From NCBI GenBank assembly GCA_025201805.1, contig MU619242.1:64236-125751 (forward strand): a stretch of DNA of 61,516 nucleotides, read 5' to 3'. This DNA comes from Parasitella parasitica. Taxonomy: Eukaryota; Mucoromycota; Mucoromycetes; Mucorales; Mucoraceae. How positions within the stretch are numbered: the stretch's first letter is position 1; every line of letters starts with the position of its first letter. A program made the position numbers and the translations under genes. The notes under the pieces are model-generated. The model made no database searches. It was not told the DNA's origin and was given only the letters and a program-made list of their open reading frames with translations. Positions 1 to 10,624 of this stretch are shown piece after piece.

Positions 1-1234
1 TCCCTGCGACAGCCACTCTTTGCTTGAAGGACTATTGATAGAGCAAACCATGATACAAGCAAGTTATACACTTGAACCTTCTCTTCATCTAAACTTTAAT
101 TGTACTTTATTTAAAAAATATTAGAAAATCGTCATAACTTGAAGTAGAAGTTACAGCAATTTCCTCATAATTTTGATGACTGACTTCTTTATCCTCGTGT
201 TACATCTTTTTACATGCATGCACCAGAACAAAGAAAGCTTCGATGGCTGGTTTTCAATACTGTTTCCCAATCTTTAATGACAAAAACAAGGAAAGAGTGA
301 AGACTGTAATTATACCAAAATTATATTAGTTACATCATAAATATATGCACAGATTACAGAGAAAACGGCGTCTTATCAATATGACTGAATATAACAATAA
401 CATGATGCGAGCAATTGGATTTAGGTCTGCCACTTCAATAGAACTGAAAATCTAATTCGCATTGAACATCATTACTGACATTGTTCTGGCAGCTAAACCC
501 AATATCCAGGCAATGTCTGTGCTTCTATGCATTTAAAACGGTGAGACGTCTAACTATAGTGCTGCACTGCACCATGAATAAAACATTTGATCATTCTACT
601 AAATGAAAATAAAGAACCGTCTTCTTCTCTCCAAGCAGGCTAATCTGAACAAGTGATTACCCAAATTTATTTCCTCCTACAGAAGAATTGCTCGAAACTC
701 AAATGATACTCTACGATTTGAATAATAATGATTTAAATTAAAGTTTTCCAATTTGGAATTACTGGAAGCCCGTCAGATGAAGTGAAGCATATTTTAAGGA
801 GTAAAGACATTTGAAATGCAAACAAAACGATCCAAAGTTTAGTTAACCTCGAAAATCAATAAGATACATAGTATATAGACAATATATACCTATACTGGAT
901 TAAAGCATTATTTGAAGTCTGCAAATCGATGGCATTTTGAAAACAAGGAAATCAAATAGCAGTGAAACGTCAAAATCTCATTTGAGCCTTGGCGCAACGT
1001 GACGTTACAGTGTATCAAAAGGCAGCGCACACACATCGAGCTTGCTTTCCTGAGGCTATTCAAACCGAGCCATCTTTAAAAATAGATTACATGTATCTAG
1101 AGGAGTCCTCCTTTTCTTTACAAAACACATCACATTGACTAAAAAATAAGGTAGGCTACACACTCTTTATCATTACGCTCTGCATTGTTATTTACTCGTC
1201 ATCAACATTTCAAATTTATACAATCCTTTAGATA
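1..1234. other. Intergenic, upstream of rhomboid gene
   Basis: AT-rich sequence with no supported gene on either strand. There is no long ORF, no tRNA-like A/B box pair and no conspicuous repeat. The last few hundred bases presumably carry the promoter and leader of the rhomboid gene. Confidence 0.5.
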
Positions 1235-2678
1235 ATGTCGAGTTCGCCACCTCCACCTCCACATCATAGCTATAATAGCAACAATAACAGCGCTTGGGAA
1301 TCGTTAGAACTTCACCAGCGCCGCTCTGTTGGTTTTCAAAAGTTAAACTCAAACGATCCTTCGCCTTCAGGAACACCTCTGGAGAATGGAAGATATTATT
1401 CACCACCAACTGGACAACAACCATATCAAAATGGACCTCCGCCCGGCCAGCAACCTTACTATAATGCGACGCCTCCACCGCATGGACAGTATTACGGCGG
1501 ACCACCACCAATGAATCAACCATATCCATTAATCCAAGTACAAGAATCTTTGCCACACGGATATGATAGAAATCCGTTCATTAGATTTTTCATCGGTCCA
1601 GTTGAAACACCCTATTTCAGCTACATTTCAGCGTTAGGGATGACAGCAATGCTGATATACGAATTTGTTAAAATGCATAATCTGACAGGCGATGTAATTG
1701 AAACCAATCCTTTCAATCCTATGATTGGACCTAGTTTCCAGGTCAGTATAACTTCTCTATATGATACGTGCACATTGATGACTGATATTTCTAGACAGGT
1801 ACTAGTCAATACCGGCGCTCGTTTCACACCATGTATTCGCACAGTCCCTAGTTTGCCTTCATCTACGATTATCGGAGATTGTTATAGAAACACAACAGAT
1901 ACATGTTCCATTGAAGAGCTTTGCGGATTTGGTGGGTTCAAAAATGGAGTTGCAGATCAAGCGTTTAGATTGGCCCTACCTGTCATTATGCACGCAGGTG
2001 TTGTTCATTTTCTTTTGAATATGCTTACCCACCTGAGATTGGGCGTCGACTTGGAAAAGGCACTGGGCACTGTACGCTATGTTATATTGTATGCTGCTGC
2101 TGGCGTTTACGGATTTATACTCTCTGCAATGTTATCACAAAATCTGACAGCCTCGACTGGATGTTCTGGTGCTTTGTTTGGTTTGATCGGATACATGTTT
2201 ATCGATGTACTAGTGAATTGGAAAGTCCTACCGCATCCGATAAGAGATTTGATGAGTTTATTGGTTTCTACCATCATTTCCCTGGTGTTAGGTCTATTAC
2301 CAGGTCTTGATAATTTTGCTCATATCGGTAAGATTGTTAAAAGGAGAGAGAGACTTGATAAAGCTAAATCGCTTTAAATATACATATTAGGAGGATTCGC
2401 TGTTGGCATCTTTATGGGTATGATGATTTGCCCTATGCGTCCAATGGCGTCGAAAAAAGTGATTGTGTTTACATGGATTGTAAGATGCATAGCTTTGGCC
2501 ATCCTAGTTGTATTATTTGCAGTCTCTATTAAAGAGTTTTACTCGGCTGCGGATCCAAGCAAAGTAAGTCGCTTCTTTTAGTCATGGAGATTGTCTAACA
2601 TAGAAAAATGTTTAGATTTGTCCTAATTGTAAATACCTTTCATGCCTACCAGTGAACAATTGGTGTGATCCAGTTTAA
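1235..2678 (+). CDS. Rhomboid-family intramembrane serine protease
   Basis: Predicted polytopic membrane protease that would cleave transmembrane substrates within the bilayer. Exons are 1235-2327, 2391-2563 and 2616-2678, giving 442 aa. The first ~105 residues are a Pro/Gln/Asn-rich cytosolic tail, followed by a first membrane segment near residues 128-148. The catalytic serine lies in GCSGALFG and the catalytic histidine in NFAHIGGF; the His-containing helix is completed only after intron 1 is removed. A downstream membrane helix follows, then a Cys-rich C-terminus (ICPNCKYLSCLP) encoded by exon 3. The layout matches fungal and animal secretase-type (Golgi/plasma membrane) rhomboids rather than mitochondrial PARL. 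The start is the first ATG in frame after upstream stops. Substrate is unknown. Confidence 0.9.
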
Positions 2679-3067
2679 ACGTAGCAATACGTTTCTTTTA
2701 TATCAGCATGTACTTTATAGAAATACCATTTACCCTCCGTAACTCAATAAACCGATGTGGATTTGATGAAAATAATCACGGTCTTCTTTTCTGATTTACT
2801 TTAGTAATCCCCAAAGAAAAAGTGCTGATACAACACATAACTTGGTTTTCTAGGCGCCTCGATTAAAAATCCTACTATTCTGATGCTGTTGGCTCAATAG
2901 CTTGAACATGAAATGCTATTGACATATCACGGTACGGTGCAATAAGTTTTGTGACTAATGCAGCCCGTATTTCCAACTAGATACCAAGTCGATGGCTCGG
3001 GTAATAAAACTTTTGATATAGGGTATCTGGACTTGAGTTTTTTCATCTTTTGCACCCAACATCAAGC
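2679..3067. other. Intergenic between rhomboid and eEF1B-gamma
   Basis: Short AT-rich spacer holding the rhomboid 3' end (AATAAA-like sequence near 2747) and the eEF1B-gamma promoter. No further gene is visible. Confidence 0.5.
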
Positions 3068-4381
3068 ATGAGCCCCATTGGTGTAAGTAATTCATCCATT
3101 CATTCATCTCATCCATCTATCTATCCATCTATCTGTCCATCCATGATTTACTGAGTTATCGTTTAGACCATCAAAACTTACCCTAACAACCCTCGTGTTG
3201 CCAAGGCCCAAATTGCTGCCGCTTACAATGGTTTAGAATTCAAGGTTGAAAACTTTGATCTTGCCAAGGACAGAACTCCTGACTTCATGGACAAGTTCCC
3301 TATGGGCAAAGTTCCTGTCTTCGAGTCCGCTGAAGTCAACCTTGCTGAGTCTTCTGCTATCGGTTACTATGCTGCTTCTCTCAAAGAAGATTCTCCTCTC
3401 TTAGGTAAAAACGCAGTTGATCAAGCTTTGATTTTTCAATGGGTTCTCTTCTCAGAGACTGAAATCTCTTCCAACACCTCTGGCTGGCTCTCTCCACTCC
3501 GTGGATTTACCCCTTACTTGAAGCCTGCTGTTGATTCTTCTGCCGATAGGCTCAAGCGTGCATTAAGTGCCTTGAACACAGTTTTGCTGACCAAAACTTA
3601 CCTTGTTGGAAATGAAATCACTTATGCTGATATCGCCGTTGTCACTGCTCTTATCCCCTCTTTCACCTTGGTTCTTGACAAAGCTGCTCGTGCTCAATTC
3701 AAGAATGTCACCCGTTATCTTACTACTGTCGTTGCCAAACCCACATTCAAAAAGTTCCTGGGCGATGTTACTCTCTGTGAAACTCCCTTGAAGTTCACTC
3801 CTCCCAAGAAGGAAGAGAAAAAGAAGGCTGCTGCTCCCAAGGAAGCACCTAAAAAGAAGGAAGCTGCCCCCAAGGCTGAAGCCGATGCCGAAGAGGAAGC
3901 TAAGCCAGCCCCCAAGCCCAAGTCCAAACTGGATTTATTGCCTCCTTCCAAGTTCATCATGGATGCCTGGAAGCGTGAGTACTCCAATAACGATACTAAG
4001 GATGCCATCAAGTGGTTCTGGGAAAACTTTGACCAAGAGGGTTACTCTATCTGGAAGGTTGATTATAAATATAACGACGAGTTGACCCTGACTTTCATGT
4101 CCAACAACCTGATCGGTGGTTTCTATGCTCGTCTTGAACGTGCCCACAAGTACGCTTTTGGCTCAATGATTGTTCGTGGTGAAAACAACAAGAACACCAT
4201 CTCAGGTTACTTTGTTATCCGTGGCCAAGAAATTCCTTTCGAGATCAATGATGCTGCTGATTTTACATCTTATGATTTCCAAAAGATTGAGCCTGCTCAG
4301 TATGAAGAAAAGAAGGATGAATTTTACAAGTACCTCGCTTGGGACTTTGAGGATTGTGTTGACGGTAAGGTTTTCAAGTAA
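3068..4381 (+). CDS. TEF3/CAM1-like: Translation elongation factor 1B gamma (eEF1B-gamma)
   Basis: Subunit of the eEF1B complex that recycles eEF1A-GDP during translation elongation. Exon 1 is only 15 nt (3068-3082, MSPIG); an 84 nt intron full of ATCC/ATCT microsatellite follows, then one exon 3167-4381, giving 409 aa. The N-terminal ~200 residues are a glutathione-S-transferase-like fold (MGKVPVFE, ESSAIGYYAA). A Lys/Ala/Glu-rich linker follows (residues ~215-255). The conserved C-terminal EF1G domain ends in YLAWDFEDCVDGKVFK. Codon use favours C-ending codons and AAG, as expected for a highly expressed gene. The intron after five codons is needed to recover the conserved N-terminus. The gene stands alone on the plus strand. 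Confidence 0.97.
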
Positions 4382-4691
4382 ATACATGTGTGGTATAACA
4401 AAATCAATAAAGCACGCACTTCTATATAAAAAACCGATTATACATGTGTTTTGGTATCCCGGCCAAGGATGATTGCTCATAGTTGCAATTGTCTTGCCTG
4501 CCGAGAGGTGAAAACGAGATGTTTGGAACCTAGATTAAATAGATCTCATATAGACTCGGTGTGTTTTAGTCAATAGCACTCGAGACAGATACGTGATATA
4601 CATCTACTGATTTAAAGCCAGTGCTTTTGTATAAAAGCTCATGCTTACTGAGTCAACCCTGGTTCATTTCTTTTTCAAAATAAAAATAAAA
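4382..4691. other. Spacer and TPS2 promoter
   Basis: Contains the 3' end of eEF1B-gamma and the core promoter of the trehalose gene; no other gene is seen. Confidence 0.5.
4630..4637 (+). promoter_or_regulatory. TATA box of the TPS2-like gene
   Basis: The motif TATAAAAG lies 62 nt upstream of the ATG at 4692. An in-frame ATG at 4641 is only a few bases after the box, so it should lie upstream of the transcript start. This is the main reason for choosing 4692 as the start codon. Confidence 0.6.
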
Positions 4692-7282
4692 ATGAATATT
4701 GAGAAAAACACTGATAATTGCCATTTCTTGCCATTGTTGGCACCTGATAAATACCAAGGTCGAATTATTCATGTCACTCATCAGATCCCTTACCAAGCAA
4801 GTCATGACATCAAGGAAGACGAAAGACTTCACTGGAGCTTTACTTCTCGGCATGGACATAAAGCCATGTACGCCGGCATGCACTCATTGGCAGATGAATG
4901 GGAGACACTATGTATCGGTTGGACTGGGAAAATGTATGAAAAATCAACAAGTTCATGTCAAGATGTCAATCAACTAGAGATCGATCAATCAACGCTTTCA
5001 ATGAAGGAAAAGGTTGCCATGGCAACACAGCTTCAGCAAGAATACAACTGCATACCCTTATTTTTAGATGGGGAGAGTATTGCTGGTCATTATCATGGTT
5101 ACTGCAAAACCTGTATGTATGAGTACATGCCGATATGCTATTGCTTGCTCAGTCTACTTTTTTTTTTACTAGTACTATGGCCATTATTCAATTACATCAT
5201 TTGGAACGATGCTACTGACGGCCGTATCGAGAAGACCCAATGGAATTTTTATGAAGCAGTGAATCAAAAGTACGCAGATCTGGTTGTAGAGCAATATCAG
5301 ACAGGAGACACAATCTGGATTCATGATTATCACCTACTTCTTGTGCCAAATATGGTCCGAAACAAACTTCCCAAAGCACAGATTGGGTTGTTTGTGCACT
5401 CGCCATTCCCTAGTTCAGAAGTTTTTCGATGTTTACCAAGTAAAGTAGTACAGCGATTGAGTTTTATTCAAACTAACTATCCGATCGGCAATAGAACGAC
5501 AAGAGATCCTCAAAGGGATGTTGGGTTCCAACCTAGTTGGATTCCAAACATATGCTAATGCAAGACATTTCATTTCGACATCCACCCGAGTTTTGGGATA
5601 CGAAAGTTCGCCGGAAGGGGTTGAAAATGACGGGCATTTTTGTCATGTTGGCACATTTCCAATTGGCATCGACGTGGATACTGTAGACGCGGCTCGCAAA
5701 AGCTCAGATGTTGTGCCAAAGATCAAGGCTATCACGGAAATGTATGCCGACAAAAAGATTCTTGTCGGTAGAGACAAGATTGATTTAGTGCAAGGTGTGT
5801 TGCAGAAATTGGCTGCTTTTGAAAAGTTTCTCTTGGACTATCCAGAATGGCAGAACAGAGTGGTGCTGATTCAGGTAACAGACGCCAATTCAACAGACAG
5901 CCTGAAGAATGAAAACAAAGTATCAGAAATGGTAGCACACATCAATGGCAATATCGGCAGCTTGGAGTGGAGCCCAGTGTATCATTATCACCATCAAATC
6001 CATACAGATGATTACTACGCGCTTCTGTCGACAGCAGATGCTGCATTGATCACAGCTGTGAGAGATGGTATGAATACGACATGTTCCGAATACGTCATGT
6101 GTCAACAAGAGAAGCACGGGTCTCTGATTGTTTCCGAATTAACGGGAACTGCAGGCTCAATGGGATCTGCTCTGCTTGTTAATCCTTGGGACTATTCAGC
6201 CGTTGCTAAAGCTATCAACGACGCACTGCTCATGTCTGAAGAAGAAAAAATGGCTAGACATATGGTAAGTGGATTGTTATACATTTAGTATAGTTTTTCA
6301 TTAACCTGAGAGCGATATGTCAGCAACTATTAGCGCATGTCAAATCAAACACAACTTCCTTTTGGGCACATTCGTTTGTCAGGATGTTAGTTCACACCTG
6401 CCTCTTATCAGAACAAAGCAAGAACACACCTACGTTAAAACTGGAATATCTTTGTGAGCAATACCGTCATTCAAAAAAGCGATTGATTTGCTTTGATTAC
6501 GATGTAAATAGCAATCCTTGGAGTAGTAACAAAAGTAGCTAATCATCTGATTTTAGGGCACTTTAACTCCAATCAAAAAGACACCTATGGCTGCGGTTCC
6601 TCCCAAAGATATGCTCCAGTATTTAACAGCTCTATGTCAAGATCCGCAAAACGAAGTATGGATAATCTCTGGTAGAGATGAAAATGCTTTGAATAACTGG
6701 CTAGGACACATTGACAATCTAGGCATGAGTGCAGAGCATGGCTCATTTATGAGATATCCCCATAATAAGAAATGGATTAATCTTACCGAGCATCTTGACA
6801 TGAGCTGGAAGAATGACGTGTTAGAGATCTTTACATATTACACTGAGCGCACGACTGGCAGTTTTATTGAGCACAAACGCTGTGCTCTTACATGGCATTA
6901 TCGCCTTGCAGATCCAGAATACGGTCCCTTCCAAGCCAAAGAGTGCCAAAACCATCTAGAGCAAGCCATTCTAAGTAAATTACCCGTTGAAGTACTAGTA
7001 GGCAAGAAAAACTTAGAGGTACGACCTACGTCTGTCAATAAGGGCGAGATCCTAAAGAGGTTGCTTGCGTCGTCAAATATACCTTTTGATTTTGTCATGT
7101 GCTGTGGAGACGACCGTACGGACGAAGACATGTTTAAGACGCTGAAGAAATCCGACCTGCACGAGCATCAAAAGTTTGCAGTGTTGATTGGCAATGAGGA
7201 TCAGAAAACACAAGCAAATTGGCTGTTGCCAAACGTACAGCAAGTCATCGAGAGCATGCGCATCATGGCTGAAAGCGTCTAA
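4692..7282 (+). CDS. TPS2: Trehalose-6-phosphate phosphatase, Tps2 type
   Basis: Dephosphorylates trehalose-6-phosphate to trehalose, as part of the cytosolic trehalose synthase complex. Five exons (4692-5112, 5173-5439, 5495-6264, 6324-6503, 6557-7282) give 787 aa. The first ~480 residues are a GT20 synthase-like domain (IWIHDYHLLLVPNM, HSPFPSSE). In the usual catalytic GVDRLDYIKG segment this protein reads GRDKIDLVQG, so the active Arg and Lys are replaced and the domain is probably non-catalytic. The C-terminal HAD phosphatase domain has the nucleophile motif DYDGTLTP, SGRDE and CGDDRTDEDMF. The first motif is split by an intron between DYD and GT, and removing that intron restores it exactly. 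Its sequence around DGMNTT and SELTGTAGSM is Tps2-like rather than Tps1-like. Confidence 0.95.
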
Positions 7283-7503
7283 GAAGCATTTTTGGGAACT
7301 GGAGGAAATGAAAACCTGTTTATTTGGTATTACCCCTAGATCTGATGGATCAAGCCAAAAACTACAAACAACATGTGTGCAAGAAAAATGCGCTTTCTTC
7401 CTTTTGCTTTTTACTTTTAGAGCCTTATTATAAATACTTTTGACACTGTACATACTAACTGTATTTTTAATTAAATCTTGTCAATAAATACCCTTACCTC
7501 ATT

Positions 7504-8123
7504 ATGCATTTCGAGCATTACTTTATCTTTTTATGGTGCGTATTGCTGAATCTTGTTGAATCAAGCTTATTTTCCACTTCCCAGATATCAATTACTCAGG
7601 GCAAGTATATCATACGTATATTTCCATACTTTGCATGCAAATTAACATCAAGTAATTTTCTTCGTCGCAGATGTGATTTGGGTATACTCCAATTCGTCGA
7701 CCTTAGCGCACATAGATAACGAATACACTCCTATATTCTACAACATCAATGTGAAAGCAGCTACCAATTTGACGCAACCTAACGAGGATGGCCTCAAGGG
7801 TGTTTTATACTATTATCAACATGCCGCTGATTGTAATGGCCCTCAGGCACTCGATTCGTCATTGCCTAAGGAGTTACCAAAAATCGCTCTAATTGACCAA
7901 AGAAACAATGGACGCTGCAATGCTTCGATAATTGACAACATTTTAAAAGCCCAATCCCAAGGTGCTGTCGGCGTTGTCATGTATGGCCCTCAAATTCTCC
8001 AAGAGAATAGTAATATAGACCAATCTCCTGTGGTTAGTATTCATTTATGATTGGTATTGGTTCATGGCTCCTTGAATACCGTGTGACACAGCGCACTGCC
8101 ATGCTTGGCTTTACAGGAGAGAC

Positions 8124-8162
<39 letters not shown>

Positions 8163-8994
8163 AGAAATTTAACCTGATTTGTATACATTTAGATACCTTC
8201 CGACACCAATATTACTATTATAGTATACTTTGTGGGCGTCCATTTGGGGGAGGAGCTATTCAACAAGGTGATGCTATACAAAAATATCGCACCTTCTGCT
8301 CTTGGCGCAAATCTAAGTGTGAAACCTTATATACGATTGTTGCTATTACCATCCACTGCGGGTGAGATCAATCCTTGGGAAATCACGCTCCTGATTATAT
8401 CGATACTGCTAGTAACAAGCTTTTTAGCTTCAGGTAGATATTGCCACAATAGAGAATATATAGTGTGGCCTTGTTCTAATGTTGTAATAGTGGTAATGCA
8501 CTGGCACATATGGAGAAAGAGAAAAAGACAGCAGCATCTAATCGAGCAGGGCTTGATACCTGTTCCTGTCGAAATGCTGCCTATGGGTAAGCACATATTT
8601 GAAGCATCTCAACTTGAAAAACTGTTTCCCAAGCAAACAAAGATTGATGACAACTATGGAGCTTTAAACGACGATCAACCAGTATGCGTAATATGTCTGG
8701 ATACTCTGCTAATAGGATCGACTATTCGACGTCTTCCATGTGAGCATGAGTATCATTGTAAATGCATAGGTTTGTATCTGTAATGTGGCTTGTCTGGAAT
8801 GTGCAATTTGCTAATACGAATATGTGTTATATATAGATCCCTGGCTTACAACCAAATGTGCGGAATGCCCTCTTTGTAAATACGATTGTAGCCAAATACC
8901 CAAGGAAACCGCAGAAATCGAGCCACAAAATACTGTTCAAGACAGTACGTCCACCACTAGTCGATGGAAGCAATTGCTATTTTTTATTAAATAA
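7504..8994 (+). CDS. PA-TM-RING E3 ubiquitin ligase
   Basis: Predicted endomembrane ubiquitin ligase of the RNF13/GRAIL-like type. Five exons (7504-7600, 7671-8032, 8193-8433, 8491-8769, 8837-8994) give 378 aa. Order: signal peptide (residues 1-20), lumenal protease-associated (PA) domain, one membrane segment (ITLLIISILLVTSFLAS), a basic stop-transfer (WRKRKR), then a RING-H2 finger starting CVICLD and ending CPLCKYDC. The RING is split by intron 4. Intron 1 uses a GC-AG boundary (GCAAGT donor). Intron 3 is 57 nt and free of stops; splicing it gives one clean membrane helix. Intron 2 carries a GA repeat. The last 8 nt of coding sequence overlap the end of the opposite-strand ZNG1-like gene. 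Confidence 0.9.
8117..8160 (+). repeat. GA microsatellite in RING-ligase intron 2
   Basis: About 15 GA units interrupted by short A runs, inside the 160 nt intron 8033-8192. The intron is longer than its neighbours because of the repeat. Confidence 0.85.
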
Positions 8995-10484
8995 TCTTGT
9001 GCTTGATTCCTAATGTGTTTTTAAAAGATGTTGAGATTCTGTCCCTGTGCAAGTTTTTTCCAATCAACACAATCTTGCTTGACGTATCGTCTTGAGAGAT
9101 ATCTTTGCCTGCAATCCCTTCTTGAATATCATACAAATCTTGAACGCCTTGAATGACCATTCTCTTTCGTTGGCCATTCTCTTCTAATTTATCTTTGGGA
9201 GGGTACAGAATGCCCTTCAGTCTAAGAACAGTAACAGGTTCTTGAGTGTCATCTGTGCCTGAGAACTTCTTTTCCCATAAAAGCTCTTGAATCCAGTTTT
9301 CAAGACTCTCAATGCTATCGAGTTGCTGATCAAATTGAATGCATATTGTTTGAATGTCCTATTCGAATATGGCATTTAATTATATATCAAACACTCTGAT
9401 TTACTGCAAACTTACGTGGCTGATTTGATGAGCATGACTATTACTGTGGTCTTGAATCTTTTCCGTTTGATATACAAGCGCATCGGCATCTTTAACATCG
9501 TAGGCATTGATATCAAGCACATAATCTAAAGGAATCCTGCAATGCAATGTTAGCACAAGGTCTTTTTTTGCCGTGAATTCTCTGCACACTTTGATCTTTC
9601 GGTAACAATCATATCAGCGACACTGTTGATAGATGCCAAGTCTTGCTTTAATTGATCCAATTCGCTTTCATTCAATAAATCTTTTTTGTTAATGACTATA
9701 CGATCAGCGATGGCTACTTGCCTATAATTAATATGAGTAAGAAATCACAGAAGTCGGCAAAATTGCTTACTTTAAAGCCTCGTTGATCATGACATTTTCT
9801 TTCTTTTCATTCATGTAATCTCTAATATGTTTAGCATCGACCAGAGTGACAATGCCATCCAGGTAGATTTCGCTGCCTAAACCATCATCCAGCCAAAACA
9901 TGGAGGCGATGGGCCCAGGATCGGCCAAACCACTGGTTTCCAACAAGATGTAATCAAACTTTCCTCTTTTTTCCATTAAGTTTTCAATAGCTTTTACTCC
10001 AACGTCCCTAGAAAGAAAACAAAAATAAGCATTATGATGTATACGACATGTCAGTAGCATACTTTGTGGAACAACATAAGCATCCGTTTCGAAGTTCTAG
10101 CCATTCTTCATAGAGATTACCATCTTGGTTCACAGACAAACTTTTTTCGATATCGCTACCTAAGGATTGATTGAGTATAGAGGCTATACTCCATTCTTGC
10201 ATTATTTTTGTATTTACTGTCGCCAAACTCGTTCAGAATAACTGCAATTTTTTTGTCGTGTTTCTCCGTCAAAATGTAATTCAATAGTGTAGTTTTTCCG
10301 CTTCCCAAGAATCCTGTATTGTGCATCATCAACGTCAATACTCTGCTCAGTTGATGCGATATATCAGATTTTCTTTTTCTTACCAGTAACAATAGTAACT
10401 GGGATCTTTTTGTGCTGTTCTTCTTCACCAGACGACACTGGTGCTTGACTAATATAAACGATAAATGAATAGTCAATTCTGTTT

Positions 10485-10562
<78 letters not shown>

Positions 10563-10624
10563 CTATCTTACGTTAGTGTGTCTGTTGGCACAAGGTCCGG
10601 AATCTCTTCAAAATCTTCAGACAT
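8987..10624 (-). CDS. ZNG1: COBW/ZNG1-type zinc metallochaperone GTPase
   Basis: G3E-family P-loop GTPase of the CBWD/ZNG1 group, known to deliver zinc to methionine aminopeptidase. Eight exons (10624-10572, 10448-10384, 10313-10218, 10159-10063, 10007-9771, 9721-9590, 9536-9416, 9358-8987) give 390 aa. Near the N-terminus, PDLVP matches the ZNG1 segment used to bind its client. The Walker [10 protein letters not shown] is reassembled across intron 2. The metal motif CLCC (GCLCCSTK) and [11 protein letters not shown] follow, then the NKKDL guanine-specificity motif and the C-terminal COBW domain. Intron 1 contains long alternating T and A runs. The 3' coding end overlaps the RING-ligase gene by 8 nt. 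Probably cytosolic; client choice is inferred from the family. Confidence 0.94.
10482..10562. repeat. Alternating T/A homopolymer block in intron 1 of ZNG1-like gene
   Basis: Runs of about 10 T, 30 A, 14 T and 27 A follow one another inside the intron 10449-10571. The block is self-complementary and could form a hairpin. It could also be an assembly or polymerase-slippage product, so run lengths should not be trusted. Confidence 0.7.

Noticed and set aside
4641-4691. Upstream in-frame ATG of the TPS2 gene
   Set aside because: It lies only 4 nt after the TATA box, so it should not be in the mRNA; the extra residues (MLTESTLVHFFFKIKIK) are not conserved.
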